A stretch of DNA of 64,000 nucleotides, taken from NCBI GenBank assembly GCA_040772545.1, contig JAXGXY010000001.1, forward strand, positions 1,232,932-1,296,931, in the 5' to 3' direction. Shown here in pieces: positions 44,013 to 52,986 of this stretch. The notes beneath the pieces are model-generated. The model searched no databases. It had not been told where the DNA came from and worked only from the letters and a program-made list of their open reading frames with translations. Source of the stretch: UBA1431 sp002329665. GTDB lineage: Bacteria; Bacillota; Clostridia; Christensenellales; UBA1431. Each line of letters begins with the position of its first letter. The first letter of the stretch is position 1. Made by a program: the position numbers and the translations under genes.

Positions 44013-44042
44013 AAAAAGAGCAGCGAAACATCTTGCTGCTCT
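44013..44042 (-). terminator. Intrinsic terminator after zapA
   Basis: An 8-bp perfect stem (AGAGCAGC/GCTGCTCT) with a 10-base loop followed by TTTTT on the minus strand, 28 bases after the zapA stop and 33 before mutS2. Read-through would be needed if mutS2 shares the zapA promoter. Confidence 0.85.
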
Positions 44043-44069
44043 GGCGGTCATAGGCGCCCAGGTTGCGCT

Positions 44070-44444
44070 TCAGTCCCTGCGCGTGCCCCCGGTCGTCTTC
44101 TTGTCGGGCGGCGTCGGCTTGGGCGCGCTCTTGGCCATCGGCACCACCTGCAGCGGCTTGACGTCCTTGCCCGCGCGCTTCAGGGCTTCCAGCTCCTCCC
44201 CGAGCTTCTTCGCTTCGTTCCTGAGCCGCTCCGTTTCGTCGAGGAGCTTGAGATGTTCGTCCGCGATGTTGATGGCGGTGAGCATCGCGAGCATCGTGTC
44301 GCTCACGCTCACCATGTTTTCCATGATCTCCTTCATCGTGCGGTCCACGTAAATGGCGACGCGGTGTATGTATTCCGTGCTTTCCTCGCCCATCAGCGTG
44401 TACTCGTGATGCCCGATGTTCACGATGGTCTTATTCTTCGCCAC
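44070..44444 (-). CDS. zapA: Cell division protein ZapA
   Basis: Small FtsZ-ring stabiliser. The N-terminal domain KNKTIVNIGHHEYTLMGEES leads to TEYIHRVAIYVDRTMKEIM and a coiled coil (ADEHLKLLDETERLRNEAKK). 124 residues from GTG 44444, which GGGGGTG precedes by seven bases; an ATG at 44465 or 44459 is possible. The C-terminal ~30 residues are Pro/Lys/Thr-rich. zapA next to pheT and mutS2 is the usual Firmicutes arrangement. Confidence 0.92.
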   Translation of the reverse strand: MAKNKTIVNIGHHEYTLMGEESTEYIHRVAIYVDRTMKEIMENMVSVSDTMLAMLTAINIADEHLKLLDETERLRNEAKKLGEELEALKRAGKDVKPLQVVPMAKSAPKPTPPDKKTTGGTRRD

Positions 44445-44488
44445 ACACCGCACCCCCATACGCATTTTTATACGTAACCGTTGTTACA

Positions 44489-44517
44489 ATTATAATAGAA
44501 CTCCTGTGAACATACAA
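44489..44517 (-). promoter_or_regulatory. Promoter of zapA
   Basis: TTGTAT, a 17-base spacer and perfect TATAAT on the minus strand, 45 bases before the zapA start. A hairpin with 7-bp GGCGGTG/CACCGCC arms lies just upstream, after pheT, and may end the pheST transcript although it lacks a T run. Confidence 0.8.
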
Positions 44518-44580
44518 GGGAGGCGGTGGGGATTTTTCCCAGCACCGCCTTTTCGCTTGGCCTGCTTGCGGCCGGACCGG

Positions 44581-46968
44581 TCAGCGAAGCTGCGCGCCGA
44601 ATTCCTTCTTTGCGCGTTTTACGATCCTTTCGAGCACGGCCGTGGCTTCCTCGTCGGTGAGCGTGCGGTCGTGCGCGCGAAGGACCAGCGCGAACGCGAC
44701 GCTCTTTTTGCCCTCTGTGACCTGCTCGCCCGTATACACGTCGAACGGCTCGACGCTTTCCACCAGCGCGCCGCCCGTCTCCTTCATCATCGCGGCGACC
44801 TTGCCCGCAGGCCGGTCACGGTCCATCACGAGGGCCAGGTCGCGCTCGACGGCCGGGTACCTGGGAAGCGGCGCGGCCGTGACGCCCTCCGACGCCGCGC
44901 CGGCCAGCACGTCGAAGTCGAGTTCGGCCACGTACACGCGCGGGACGCCGAAGTTCTCGCAGATATCCGGATGCAGGCATCCGATGTAGCCCGCCCGCGC
45001 GCCGCCGGCCGTGACATACGCCTTCTGCCCCGGGTGCAGGTAGCCGGGGCCGCCCTCAATAAAACCGGGCGCGCCGATGTTCAGGCAGGCCGCGAGGGAC
45101 TCGACCGCGCCCTTTAGCGAGAAAAAGTCTTCGCCGCGGCCGCAGAGGGCCAGGCACAGCGCCTGTTTCTCCTCGGGCAGTTCCGCGAGCGGAAGGGCAT
45201 TGGGAAGGAACACGGTTCCCAGCTCGAAGAGCCGAAGGCCGCTGTTCTTCCTCGAGAGGTTCAGCGCGACGGCGGCGAGCATGGCGGGGAGCATCGTGGT
45301 GCGCATCAGGCTCTGGTCCTCTCCGAACGGGTTTTTAAGCTTCACGCACGAGCGCAGCGGGTCGTCCTCTTCGAGGGCGAGCGCGTCGAGTTCCCGCGGG
45401 CCCATGAACGAGTAGGTCATCGCCTCGAAAAAGCCGAGGGCGCACAGCCGTTCCTTCGCCCGGTCGGTGAGCACCTCCTGAGCGTCCAGGCTGCCCACCT
45501 GCAGGTCGCCCCGCATGAGGGTCATGGGGATGTTGTCGTAGCCGTACATGCGCGCGACCTCCTCGGCGATGTCGCAGGCGCGCTGGATGTCCTGCCTGTG
45601 CGGCGGGACGGTGCAGATGAGCGTCTTCGCGTCCTGCACGATGCTGGGGATGAACGCCCTTTTGAGCAGCATCGCCATCTTCCGCGCCGTGAGCTCGAGC
45701 CCGAGCAGCGAATTGACGAAGGGCACGGAGACGACCTTCGTGCGCTCCCTGGGGATTGCGGCCGAGACGTCGACGGCCCCGCGCACCACGTCGCCGGCGC
45801 CGAGCATGTCGATGAGCTGCGCCGCCCGCTCGAGGGCGGCGGCGGTATTGCCGGGCTCCACGCCCTTGATGAAGCGCGCGGCCGATTCGGTGTTCAGGCC
45901 GAGCGCCCTGGACGTCGCGCGCACGCTCGCCGGCTGGAAGCAGGCGGACTCGAGCACGATGTCGCGCGTTTCCTTCGAGATCTCCGAATTCTGGCCGCCC
46001 ATCACGCCCGCTATGCCGATGGGGCCACGGGGGTCGGTGATCAAAAGCATGCCTTCTGTAAGCTCGCGCAGCTTTCCGTCCAGAGTGGTGATGGTTTCCC
46101 CCGCTTCGGCCGGGCGCACGATGATCGTGTTCCCGTGCACGCACGCGAGGTCGAAAGCGTGCATGGGCTGCCCCATTTCGAGCATGACGTAGTTGGTCAC
46201 GTCGACGATGTTGTTGATGGGGCGCACGCCCGCCTGCGCGAGGCGTTTCCTCATCCACGCGGGCGACGGGCCGATGCGCACGTTTTTCACGACGCGCGCC
46301 ATGTACCGCGGGCAGAGGCCGGCGTCGGCCACCTCCACACAAAGCGGCATCCCTTCGTCCACCGTGCGATCGACGCAAACCTCGGGCAGGCGCAGGTCCG
46401 TTTCCAGCGCCGAAGCCGTCTCGCGCGCGATGCCGATGATGCTCTGGCGGTCCGGCCTGTTTGCGTATACCTCGAAATCGACGACCACGCCGCCGATCCC
46501 GAGCGCGTCCATGACGTCCAGCCCGGGCTTTGTGTCGTCCGGTAAAATAAGGATGCCGTCCACGTCCGCGCCGGGCGCGTCCTCCCCGGTAAGCCCGAGT
46601 TCCGCGCCGGAACAGAGCATCCCCTCGGACACGACGCCGCGCATCTTCCCTTTTTTGATCACGGTCCCGCCCGCCAGCCGCGCCCCGTGCAGGGCGACGG
46701 GCACGACGGCACCGGCGGCGACGTTGGGGGCCGCGGTGATCACCTGCACCGTCCTGTCCCCGACATCGGCCCGGCAGACCAGCAGCCTGTCCGCGTCCGG
46801 GTGTTTGTCCACGGCGGTGAGCTTCCCGGTCACGACGCCGCTGATTCCGGCCCCGATCTCATGCACGCCCTCCACGCCCACGCCGCATTTGGTCATGCGT
46901 TCGAGGTACTCCTCGAGGCCGACGTCGATGTGTGTATATTCCTTTAGCCAGTCCAGAGGCACCAGCAT
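44581..46968 (-). CDS. pheT: Phenylalanyl-tRNA synthetase beta subunit
   Basis: Beta chain of the alpha2-beta2 class II enzyme. It carries an N-terminal tRNA-binding OB domain (VVTGKLTAVDKHPDADRLLV), the B3/B4 editing domain, the B5 DNA-binding-like domain (FVNSLLGLELTARKM) and the C-terminal ferredoxin-like anticodon domain (LPRYPAVERDLALVMDRDRP). 795 residues, typical. It starts 14 bases after pheS. Confidence 0.96.
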   Translation of the reverse strand: MLVPLDWLKEYTHIDVGLEEYLERMTKCGVGVEGVHEIGAGISGVVTGKLTAVDKHPDADRLLVCRADVGDRTVQVITAAPNVAAGAVVPVALHGARLAGGTVIKKGKMRGVVSEGMLCSGAELGLTGEDAPGADVDGILILPDDTKPGLDVMDALGIGGVVVDFEVYANRPDRQSIIGIARETASALETDLRLPEVCVDRTVDEGMPLCVEVADAGLCPRYMARVVKNVRIGPSPAWMRKRLAQAGVRPINNIVDVTNYVMLEMGQPMHAFDLACVHGNTIIVRPAEAGETITTLDGKLRELTEGMLLITDPRGPIGIAGVMGGQNSEISKETRDIVLESACFQPASVRATSRALGLNTESAARFIKGVEPGNTAAALERAAQLIDMLGAGDVVRGAVDVSAAIPRERTKVVSVPFVNSLLGLELTARKMAMLLKRAFIPSIVQDAKTLICTVPPHRQDIQRACDIAEEVARMYGYDNIPMTLMRGDLQVGSLDAQEVLTDRAKERLCALGFFEAMTYSFMGPRELDALALEEDDPLRSCVKLKNPFGEDQSLMRTTMLPAMLAAVALNLSRKNSGLRLFELGTVFLPNALPLAELPEEKQALCLALCGRGEDFFSLKGAVESLAACLNIGAPGFIEGGPGYLHPGQKAYVTAGGARAGYIGCLHPDICENFGVPRVYVAELDFDVLAGAASEGVTAAPLPRYPAVERDLALVMDRDRPAGKVAAMMKETGGALVESVEPFDVYTGEQVTEGKKSVAFALVLRAHDRTLTDEEATAVLERIVKRAKKEFGAQLR

Positions 46969-46982
46969 TCGTTCATTCCTCC

Positions 46983-48014
46983 TTATTGCGCTCCCCTGAA
47001 CTGCTTCAGGAAGCGAACGTCGTTTTCAAACAGCAAGCGTATGTCGTGGATGCCGTAGCGGATGTTGGCGATGCGGTCCAGCCCCAGCCCGAACGCGAAG
47101 CCCTGGAATTCGCCCGCGTCCAGGCCCACGTTCTCCAGAACGCGCGGGTGCACCATGCCGCAGCCCAGTATCTCGATCCAGCCCGTGCCCTTGCACACGC
47201 GGCACCCCTCGCCCGAGCAGACCGCGCAGGTGGCGTCGACTTCCGCGCTCGGCTCCGTGAACGGGAAATACCCCGGCCGAAAGCGCGTCTTCGTCTGCGG
47301 GCCGTAGAGTTTCTTCACGAACACGTCCAGCACGCCTTTGAGATCGCCGAGCGTGATCCCGCGGTCGACGACGAGGCCCTCGACCTGGTTGAATATCGGC
47401 GAATGCGTGGCGTCCACGTCGTCGGAGCGGTAGACGCGGCCGGGGATGATGACGCGCACCGGAGGCTTCTGTTTGAGCAGCACGCGGATCTGCCCCGGCG
47501 AGGTCTGCGTGCGCAGCACGATGTCGTCGGCGACGTAGAAAGTGTCCTGCGCGTCCCGCGCCGGGTGGTCCTTCGGGATGTTGAGCAGGTCGAAGTTATA
47601 TTTTTCGTATTCTATCTCGGGGCTGCGATGTACGGTGAATCCCATCCCCGTGAAAACGTCCCTGACCCCCCTGTACGTGATGGTGAGCGGGTGCAGGTTC
47701 CCCACCTCGCGCACGCGTCCGGGCATCGTGATGTCCACGCGCTCGTCGGCCAGCCTCCTGGCCCGCTCGGCCGCGGCCAGCGTGACGAGGCGCGCCTGCA
47801 GGCTGTCTTCCAGCGCGGCGCGGACCTCGTTGACGAGCCGGCCTGCCTTCGGACGCTCTTTTTCGGGAAGGCCGCCCACTTCCCTGAGCATAAGCGTGAG
47901 CGCGCCTTTCTTGCCGAGGTAATGTACGCGCAGCGCTTCGACCCCGGCCACGCTGGACGCGTTGCCGATCGCTTCTTCCGCCTGGTTTTTTAGTTGTTTC
48001 AGGCGATCCCTCAT
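46983..48014 (-). CDS. pheS: Phenylalanyl-tRNA synthetase alpha subunit
   Basis: Catalytic alpha chain. N-terminal coiled coil, then class II motif 2 (KPPVRVIIPGRVYRSDDVDA) and motif 3 (FAFGLGLDRIANIRYGI). The Phe-binding region FTEPSAEVDATC and a cysteine cluster (CAVCSGEGCRVC) are present. 343 residues. Controlled by the Phe-type T-box immediately upstream. Confidence 0.97.
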   Translation of the reverse strand: MRDRLKQLKNQAEEAIGNASSVAGVEALRVHYLGKKGALTLMLREVGGLPEKERPKAGRLVNEVRAALEDSLQARLVTLAAAERARRLADERVDITMPGRVREVGNLHPLTITYRGVRDVFTGMGFTVHRSPEIEYEKYNFDLLNIPKDHPARDAQDTFYVADDIVLRTQTSPGQIRVLLKQKPPVRVIIPGRVYRSDDVDATHSPIFNQVEGLVVDRGITLGDLKGVLDVFVKKLYGPQTKTRFRPGYFPFTEPSAEVDATCAVCSGEGCRVCKGTGWIEILGCGMVHPRVLENVGLDAGEFQGFAFGLGLDRIANIRYGIHDIRLLFENDVRFLKQFRGAQ

Positions 48015-48035
48015 GCCGATTCCCCTTTCTCGGTA

Positions 48036-48319
48036 CTAAAAAATAAATGCCCCCGCCGCAATGGGGCGAAGGCGCTGCTTCACGGTGCCACCCAAATTAT
48101 GCGCGGGCGCTTTCGGCGCCGCCGTGCACATCTTTACCTGCGCGGTTAACGGTGCGCGATTCCGGGCCCGCCTAGTCGGCCGTGGCGCCTTTTAGCGGAC
48201 CGGCTCCGGGGCGAACGGGTGCTCTGCGGCGAAGGGGCGGCTCCCAGCCATCAGGCGCGCCCTCTCTGACCTTCGCGTACTGCAAAGACTTTTGCCCTTT
48301 CACGGCCTGTCTTTTTTCG
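48036..48319 (-). promoter_or_regulatory. T-box leader (Phe) upstream of pheS
   Basis: The minus-strand leader contains the T-box motif GGGTGGCACCGTGAAGC (48077-48093). A terminator stem (GCCCC/GGGGC) and a T-rich stretch lie close to pheS. The Stem I features GGCTGGGAGCC and the Stem III-like CACCGTTAACCG are present. A TTC at 48215-48213, within CCGTTCGCC, is the likely Phe specifier. Uncharged tRNA-Phe should turn on pheS-pheT. Confidence 0.85.
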
Positions 48320-48325
48320 CACTAC

Positions 48326-48354
48326 ATTATAGCATCTGCGGCCGCGGTTGACAA
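48326..48354 (-). promoter_or_regulatory. Promoter of pheST
   Basis: TTGTCA, a 17-base spacer and perfect TATAAT on the minus strand, directly before the Phe T-box. Confidence 0.85.
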
Positions 48355-48374
48355 GCTTCCGACACAAACCATCG

Positions 48375-48397
48375 GTTTGCCTCGGGTTCCCTGGCAG
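48375..48397 (+). repeat. Second intergenic repeat type, partial copy E
   Basis: GTTTGCCTCGGGTT then CCCTGGCAG matches the minus strand of copy D (GTTTGCCTCGGCTTTTCC then CCGGCAG) over about 23 bases. It has the opposite orientation to copies C and D and lacks the first hairpin arm. Confidence 0.4.
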
Positions 48398-48509
48398 GGT
48401 TAAACCCGGGGGATTAACGCTCCGCTATGTTTCTCGGGTTGAACAGCCGGCGATGTGGCTTCCAAAAGCACGTTTTCATTCCGCTTCTGCTTCCGGGCAA
48501 GCAAGCGGG

Positions 48510-49307
48510 TCAGTCGCCGAGCCTTTCTCTCTGCAGCGCGTAGAGCAGCACGCCCGCGGCCACGCCCGCGTTGAGCGACTCGGTCCTCCCGGCCATGGGG
48601 ACGCGCAGCAGGTGCGTCGCGCACGCCTTCGTCTCTTCCGAAACGCCGCTCGATTCGTTTCCTATCACCAGGACGAACTTACCCGGAAGGGGCGCCAGGC
48701 GAAACACGTTTTCCCCGTCCGTCGCACCCGCGGCGACGGCGTACCCCGCCCGCCTGCAGCCGTTCAGGAAAGCGCAGAAGTCGTCCGCTTCGTACAGCTT
48801 CACGCGGAGCGCCGATCCCGCCGCGCTGCGCACCGCCTTGGGAGAGAAAGGCTCGCAGCAGCCGGGCGAGAGGACGACGGCGCCCGCGCCGGCCGCCTCC
48901 GCCGTCCTGAGGATCGTGCCCATGTTGCCGGGATCCTGCACGCGTTCGAGCGCGACGACCGCCCCGGGCAGCCTGTTTGCGTCGGGTAGCGCGAGGTCGG
49001 GCACGCGGACGGCCGCGAGGATCCCCTGGGGCGCCTCCACGCCCGACACGGACGCAAACGCCCTGCCGCCCAGCACGTGCACGGGCACACCGGCCCTCTC
49101 TGCCTGCGCGACGCCCTCTATGATTGAAGGGGACTCCTTTTCGCTGTCCGCCACCGCGATGCTGTGCAGGGCGGCGCCCGCGCATAAAGCCTCGAGCACC
49201 GGTTTCACGCCCTCGGCGAGGAAAAGGCCTTCCCTCTCGCGCCCCTTCCTGGCGTGCAGGCTCCTGAGCATCCGCACGTACGGATTGCCGGTGCTAGTAA
49301 TCACCAT
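48510..49307 (-). CDS. TrmH-family RNA 2'-O-methyltransferase (YsgA-like)
   Basis: 265-residue SPOUT methyltransferase with an N-terminal substrate-binding domain (RSLHARKGREREGLFLAEGV). SPOUT motifs: VQDPGNMGTILRTAEAAGA, VIGNESSGVSEE and PMAGRTESLNAGVAAGVLLY. The RNA target is unknown; the locus beside pheST matches Bacillus ysgA. It is a paralogue of rlmB at 3.5 kb. About 290 bases of gene-free sequence lie upstream. Confidence 0.9.
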   Translation of the reverse strand: MVITSTGNPYVRMLRSLHARKGREREGLFLAEGVKPVLEALCAGAALHSIAVADSEKESPSIIEGVAQAERAGVPVHVLGGRAFASVSGVEAPQGILAAVRVPDLALPDANRLPGAVVALERVQDPGNMGTILRTAEAAGAGAVVLSPGCCEPFSPKAVRSAAGSALRVKLYEADDFCAFLNGCRRAGYAVAAGATDGENVFRLAPLPGKFVLVIGNESSGVSEETKACATHLLRVPMAGRTESLNAGVAAGVLLYALQRERLGD

Positions 49308-49594
49308 CGTTTTCTACCCGCCTTCTTCTTTTGCGATGGATTCCCTGCGCCTGCCAACGCACGCTTCGTTGGCGTTGGCGTTTTTCCGGTCAGACTAAAG
49401 CTTCGGGGGATTGCGATTCCCCGGACCCCCGGGTATTTGTTCGCCATTTGCCCTGCTTATTAACTGCGGCTTCTATTCTTGTACCACATATATCCGGCAA
49501 GCCTGACGATAGCCCCAAAATAATCCGACGTATCGGGAATGAAAGCGGGGGGCCGCTGCCCCCCCCCGATGCCTCTATGAACGTTTTTAAAAGC
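49308..49594. other. Gene-free region between rplT and the TrmH-type gene
   Basis: Contains a run of nine C (49559-49567) opposite GCGGGGGGCCGC, forming a GC-only hairpin after rplT without a T run. Further up is a hairpin (GCCAACGC/GCGTTGGC) followed by GTTTTT on the plus strand near 49355-49390. No gene or clear promoter seen. Confidence 0.5.
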
Positions 49595-49954
49595 CTACGC
49601 CTTGAGCTTGGCCTTGGCCACGTCGGCGAGCCTGGTGAAAGCGCCGGCGTCGTTGACGGCCATCTCCGCGAGCATCTTGCGGTTCACTTCGACGCCCGCG
49701 AGCCTGAGTCCGTTGATGAGGCGGCTGTAGCTAATGTCGTTCATGCGGGCGGCCGCGTTGATGCGCTGGATCCACAACCGCCTGAAGTCGCGCTTCCTGC
49801 GCTTCCTTCCGATGTACGCGTAGCGGAGCGATTTCATCACGGCCTGGTTCGCCGCGCGGTACTGCTTGCTCTTCGCCCCGAAATAGCCCTTTGCCAGCTT
49901 CAATATCTTCCTGCGCTTCTTGGCGGCGCCCACTGCTCTTTTTATCCTGGCCAT
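49595..49954 (-). CDS. rplT: 50S ribosomal protein L20
   Basis: 119 residues. Binds 23S rRNA and is essential for 50S assembly. The basic N-terminal arm (AKKRRKILKLAKGYFGAK) and the globular part (WIQRINAAARMNDISYSRLI) are typical. L20 often represses its own operon by binding the infC leader, and a leader terminator is present here. It is the last gene of infC-rpmI-rplT. Confidence 0.98.
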   Translation of the reverse strand: MARIKRAVGAAKKRRKILKLAKGYFGAKSKQYRAANQAVMKSLRYAYIGRKRRKRDFRRLWIQRINAAARMNDISYSRLINGLRLAGVEVNRKMLAEMAVNDAGAFTRLADVAKAKLKA

Positions 49955-49997
49955 TGCTCTTCTTCCTCCCTTAGCTGTATGCCTGTAATCGCCGCCC

Positions 49998-50195
49998 CTA
50001 CTTGTAGGGGATCAGCGTTCTAATATTCTTCTGTTCCTGGGCCGCGATGTACGTGTTCTTCCTCAGGTTGCGCTTGCGCTTGGCCGACTTCTTGTTGAGG
50101 ATATGGCTCGTATACGCCTGCGACCTCTTGACCCTGCCGGACTTGGTCACGTTGAACCGTTTCGCGGCGCCCCTGTGCGTCTTTATTTTGGGCAT
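49998..50195 (-). CDS. rpmI: 50S ribosomal protein L35
   Basis: 65-residue basic protein (MPKIKTHRGAAKRFNVTKSG, then KSAKRKRNLRKN). Lies between infC and rplT with gaps of 26 and 43 bases, the standard order. Confidence 0.98.
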   Translation of the reverse strand: MPKIKTHRGAAKRFNVTKSGRVKRSQAYTSHILNKKSAKRKRNLRKNTYIAAQEQKNIRTLIPYK

Positions 50196-50221
50196 TTTTT
50201 CGTTTTCTCCTCTCTGCTTGG

Positions 50222-50737
50222 TTATTTGACCACGTTCGGCGCCAGGATCATGAACATGTTCCGCCCTTCCATCTTGGGCTGGCGCTCGATATGGCCTACG
50301 TCCTCGACCGATTTGAAGAAGTTTTTCATCACTTCCAAGCCCAGCGAACTGTGGCTGACCTGCCGGCCGCGGAACCGGATGGACACTTTTACCTTGTCAC
50401 CGGATAGAAGGAACTTGCGCGCGTTCTTCGATTTCACGTCCAGGTCGTGCTGGTCGATGGTCGCTGACAGGCGCACTTCCTTGAGGCTGACGATCTTCTG
50501 GTTCTTCTTGGCTTCCTTATGCTTTTTCAAAAGCTCGAAACGGTACTTGCCGTAGTCCATGACCTTGCAGACGGGGGGCTTGCCCTGCGGCGCGATGCAC
50601 ACGAGGTCAAGCTGCTTTTGTTCAGCTATGTCCACCGCCTTGCTGGTCGGTAAGATCCCCATCTGTTCGCCGTTTTCGTCGATCAGGCGGACTTCCCTGG
50701 CCACGATCTGCTCGTTAATCAAAAGATCGACGTTAAT
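50222..50737 (-). CDS. infC: Translation initiation factor IF-3 (AUU start)
   Basis: IF-3 prevents subunit joining and checks start codons. 171 residues with N-domain (LLINEQIVAREVRLIDENGE), linker and C-domain (VSIRFRGRQVSHSSLGLEVM). GGAGG lies eight bases before an ATT codon at 50737, whereas the upstream GTG at 50746 directly abuts the GGAGG. AUU starts are known for infC and allow IF-3 to repress itself, so I take ATT as the start. Confidence 0.93.
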   Translation of the reverse strand: MNVDLLINEQIVAREVRLIDENGEQMGILPTSKAVDIAEQKQLDLVCIAPQGKPPVCKVMDYGKYRFELLKKHKEAKKNQKIVSLKEVRLSATIDQHDLDVKSKNARKFLLSGDKVKVSIRFRGRQVSHSSLGLEVMKNFFKSVEDVGHIERQPKMEGRNMFMILAPNVVK

Positions 50738-50754
50738 ACCCAACACCTCCGGTT

Positions 50755-50877
50755 AAAAAATAAGAGTGGATGGCATCCGCCATCCACTCGCCCAATCCGA
50801 TATCACGTTCGCCGCGTTCCCGGACCGACCTTTTTGGCTCTGGCGCCGCAAGGTGAGAAGTGAACAGCTTCTGCTTG
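50755..50877 (-). promoter_or_regulatory. infC leader (L20-type) with attenuator
   Basis: A leader of about 120 bases ends in a perfect 10-bp stem (GAGTGGATGG/CCATCCACTC, 50764-50789) followed by TTATTTTTT, only 18 bases before the infC start. This matches the attenuation leaders found before infC-rpmI-rplT in Firmicutes, where L20 promotes termination. I infer the ligand from position; the L20-binding fold was not modelled. Confidence 0.75.
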
Positions 50878-50883
50878 TTTACT

Positions 50884-50912
50884 ATCATACCAGCAATTCG
50901 GGCCGGCATCAA
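50884..50912 (-). promoter_or_regulatory. Promoter of infC-rpmI-rplT
   Basis: TTGATG, a 17-base spacer and TATGAT on the minus strand, just before the infC leader and after thrS. Confidence 0.78.
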
Positions 50913-50958
50913 GGATTTTTTTCGGGAAACGGCTTTTTTTCTCGCTTTCCGGCCTCTT

Positions 50959-52863
50959 TTAAAGCTTTTTCGTCTGAATTTCTTCGCAAAGCTTCCCGGC
51001 GAAGTCCTCCGCCGCCATGGCGCCCAGGTCGCCTTCGCTGCGCGACCGTACGGACACCGTGCCGTTTTCGACTTCCTTGTCCCCGATCACCAGCATGTAC
51101 GGGATGCGCTGGCCCTGCGCCTCCCTAATCTTGAACCCGATCTTCTCGTTGCGCAGGTCGGTCTCGGAGCGAAGGCCCGCCTCTTTGAGCCTTTCATCGA
51201 TCTCCATGGCGCGCGCGTCGCAGCGGTCGGTGATGGTGAGCACGCGCACCTGCACCGGGGCGAGCCAGGCCGGGAACGCGCCCGCGAAATGCTCGGTGAG
51301 TATGCCGATGAATCGTTCGATGGAACCGAATATCACGCGGTGGATCATCACCGGGCGGTGTTTCTCGCCGTCGGCACCCACGTAGGTCAGTTCGAACCGC
51401 TCGGGCATCTGGAAGTCTAGCTGGATCGTGCCGCACTGCCAGGTCCTGCCGATGGAGTCCTCGAGGTGGAAGTCGATCTTCGGGCCGTAGAACGCACCGT
51501 CCCCCGGATTGACCTTGTAGGGCAGGCCGCTTTTCTCGAGCGCTTCCCGAAGGGCGTTCGTCGCCGTCTCCCAGCCCTCGTCGCTTCCCATCGACTTTTC
51601 GGGGCGCGTGGAAAGCTCGACGTGGAACCTGAACCCGAAGATGCCGTACACGTAGCGCGTAAGGTCGATCACGCCCATTATCTCGTCTATCATCTGCTCC
51701 CTGGTCATGAAGATGTGCGCGTCGTCCTGCGTGAAACAGCGCACGCGCATCAGCCCGTGCAGCGCGCCCGAAAGCTCGTGCCGGTGGACTAGTCCCAGTT
51801 CGCCCATACGGATAGGCAGGTCCCTGTACGAATGGATCCTGCGTTCATACACGAGCATCCCGCCCGCGCAGTTCATCGGTTTGATGGCAAAATCCTGCTC
51901 GTCGATGCGCGTGGTGTACATGTTCTGACCGTAAAACCCCCAGTGCCCCGAACGCTCCCACAGGTCCCGGCTCAGGATGACAGGGGTCTGGATCTCCTCG
52001 TACCCGCGCCTGACGTGTTCTTCCCGCCAGAAGTCGATGAGCGTGTTCTTGATGATCATCCCTTTGGGATAGAAGAACGGGAACCCCGGGCCCTCGTCCA
52101 TCAGGTTGAACAGGTCCAGCTCGCGCCCGAGCTTGCGGTGGTCGCGCTTCTTCGCCTCTTCGAGCCGATGGAGGTAGTCGTCGAGGTCCGACTTCTTCTC
52201 GAAAGCCGTGCCGTATATGCGCTGGAGCATCTTGTTCTTCTCGTCGCCGCGCCAGTACGCCCCGGCCACGCTCAAAAGCTTGATCTTCCGTACCTTCCCC
52301 GTGGACGGCACGTGCGGCCCGGCGCAGAGGTCGACGAATTCGCCCTGCCGGTAAAACGAGATCGCGGCTTCCTCGGGCAGGTCCTCTATGAGTTCGACCT
52401 TGTACGTTTCTCCCCGGCCGCGCACGAAATCCAGCGCCTCGGCGCGCGGCATCTCAAACCGTTCGAGCGGGAGGTTCGCCTTGACTATCCTGTCCATCTC
52501 GGCTTCTATCGCGGCAAAATCCTCCTCCGACAGGCGTTTATCCGTATCGAAATCGTAGTAAAATCCGTTTTCTATCGCGGGGCCGATCGCCAAAACCGTG
52601 CCGGGGAACAGGCGTTTCACGGCCTGCGCCATGATATGCGACGCGGTATGGCGCAGCGCGTGGCGCCCCTCGTCGTCCGCGAACGTATGGAACCGTACGC
52701 TCGAGTCCTCTTCAAGCGGGGTGCCAAGGTCCGCCGTCTTTCCGTTCACGCTGGCGGACAACGCGTTTTTGTAGAGTTTCTGGCCCAGGCTTTTCGCGAC
52801 GTCGATGAGCCTCGTCCCTTTTTCGTATTCGCGGCTGGTGCCGTCCGGGAAGGTAACGATCAC
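50959..52863 (-). CDS. thrS: Threonyl-tRNA synthetase
   Basis: Class II synthetase. TGS domain (IVTFPDGTSREYEKGTRLID), then the editing domain with HTASHIMAQAVKRLFPG. The catalytic core has PMNCAGGMLVYERRIHSYRD and the zinc ligands, and the anticodon-binding domain begins VRVLTITDRCDARAMEID. 634 residues from GTG 52863, seven bases after GGGGGA. The longer open frame runs into the T-box leader and is not coding. Confidence 0.97.
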   Translation of the reverse strand: MIVTFPDGTSREYEKGTRLIDVAKSLGQKLYKNALSASVNGKTADLGTPLEEDSSVRFHTFADDEGRHALRHTASHIMAQAVKRLFPGTVLAIGPAIENGFYYDFDTDKRLSEEDFAAIEAEMDRIVKANLPLERFEMPRAEALDFVRGRGETYKVELIEDLPEEAAISFYRQGEFVDLCAGPHVPSTGKVRKIKLLSVAGAYWRGDEKNKMLQRIYGTAFEKKSDLDDYLHRLEEAKKRDHRKLGRELDLFNLMDEGPGFPFFYPKGMIIKNTLIDFWREEHVRRGYEEIQTPVILSRDLWERSGHWGFYGQNMYTTRIDEQDFAIKPMNCAGGMLVYERRIHSYRDLPIRMGELGLVHRHELSGALHGLMRVRCFTQDDAHIFMTREQMIDEIMGVIDLTRYVYGIFGFRFHVELSTRPEKSMGSDEGWETATNALREALEKSGLPYKVNPGDGAFYGPKIDFHLEDSIGRTWQCGTIQLDFQMPERFELTYVGADGEKHRPVMIHRVIFGSIERFIGILTEHFAGAFPAWLAPVQVRVLTITDRCDARAMEIDERLKEAGLRSETDLRNEKIGFKIREAQGQRIPYMLVIGDKEVENGTVSVRSRSEGDLGAMAAEDFAGKLCEEIQTKKL

Positions 52864-52986
52864 GTTGTTTTCCCCCTTAATGTAAAAATTCAAATCTTCT
52901 CTGCCGGCAAACCTCCCGCGGCTTGCCGGCAGCGGTGTGCCGGTCATAGGATGCTGCCCGGTCCCCGGGGTCTGTCCTGCATTCCG

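Noticed and set aside
41689..44352. 887-codon plus-strand open frame
   Set aside because: Antisense to mutS2; mirror of its codon pattern, no domain.
49355..49400. Further copy of the 46-base repeat
   Set aside because: Some resemblance (CGCTTCGTTGG and GGCGTTTTTCC) but too gapped to separate from chance.
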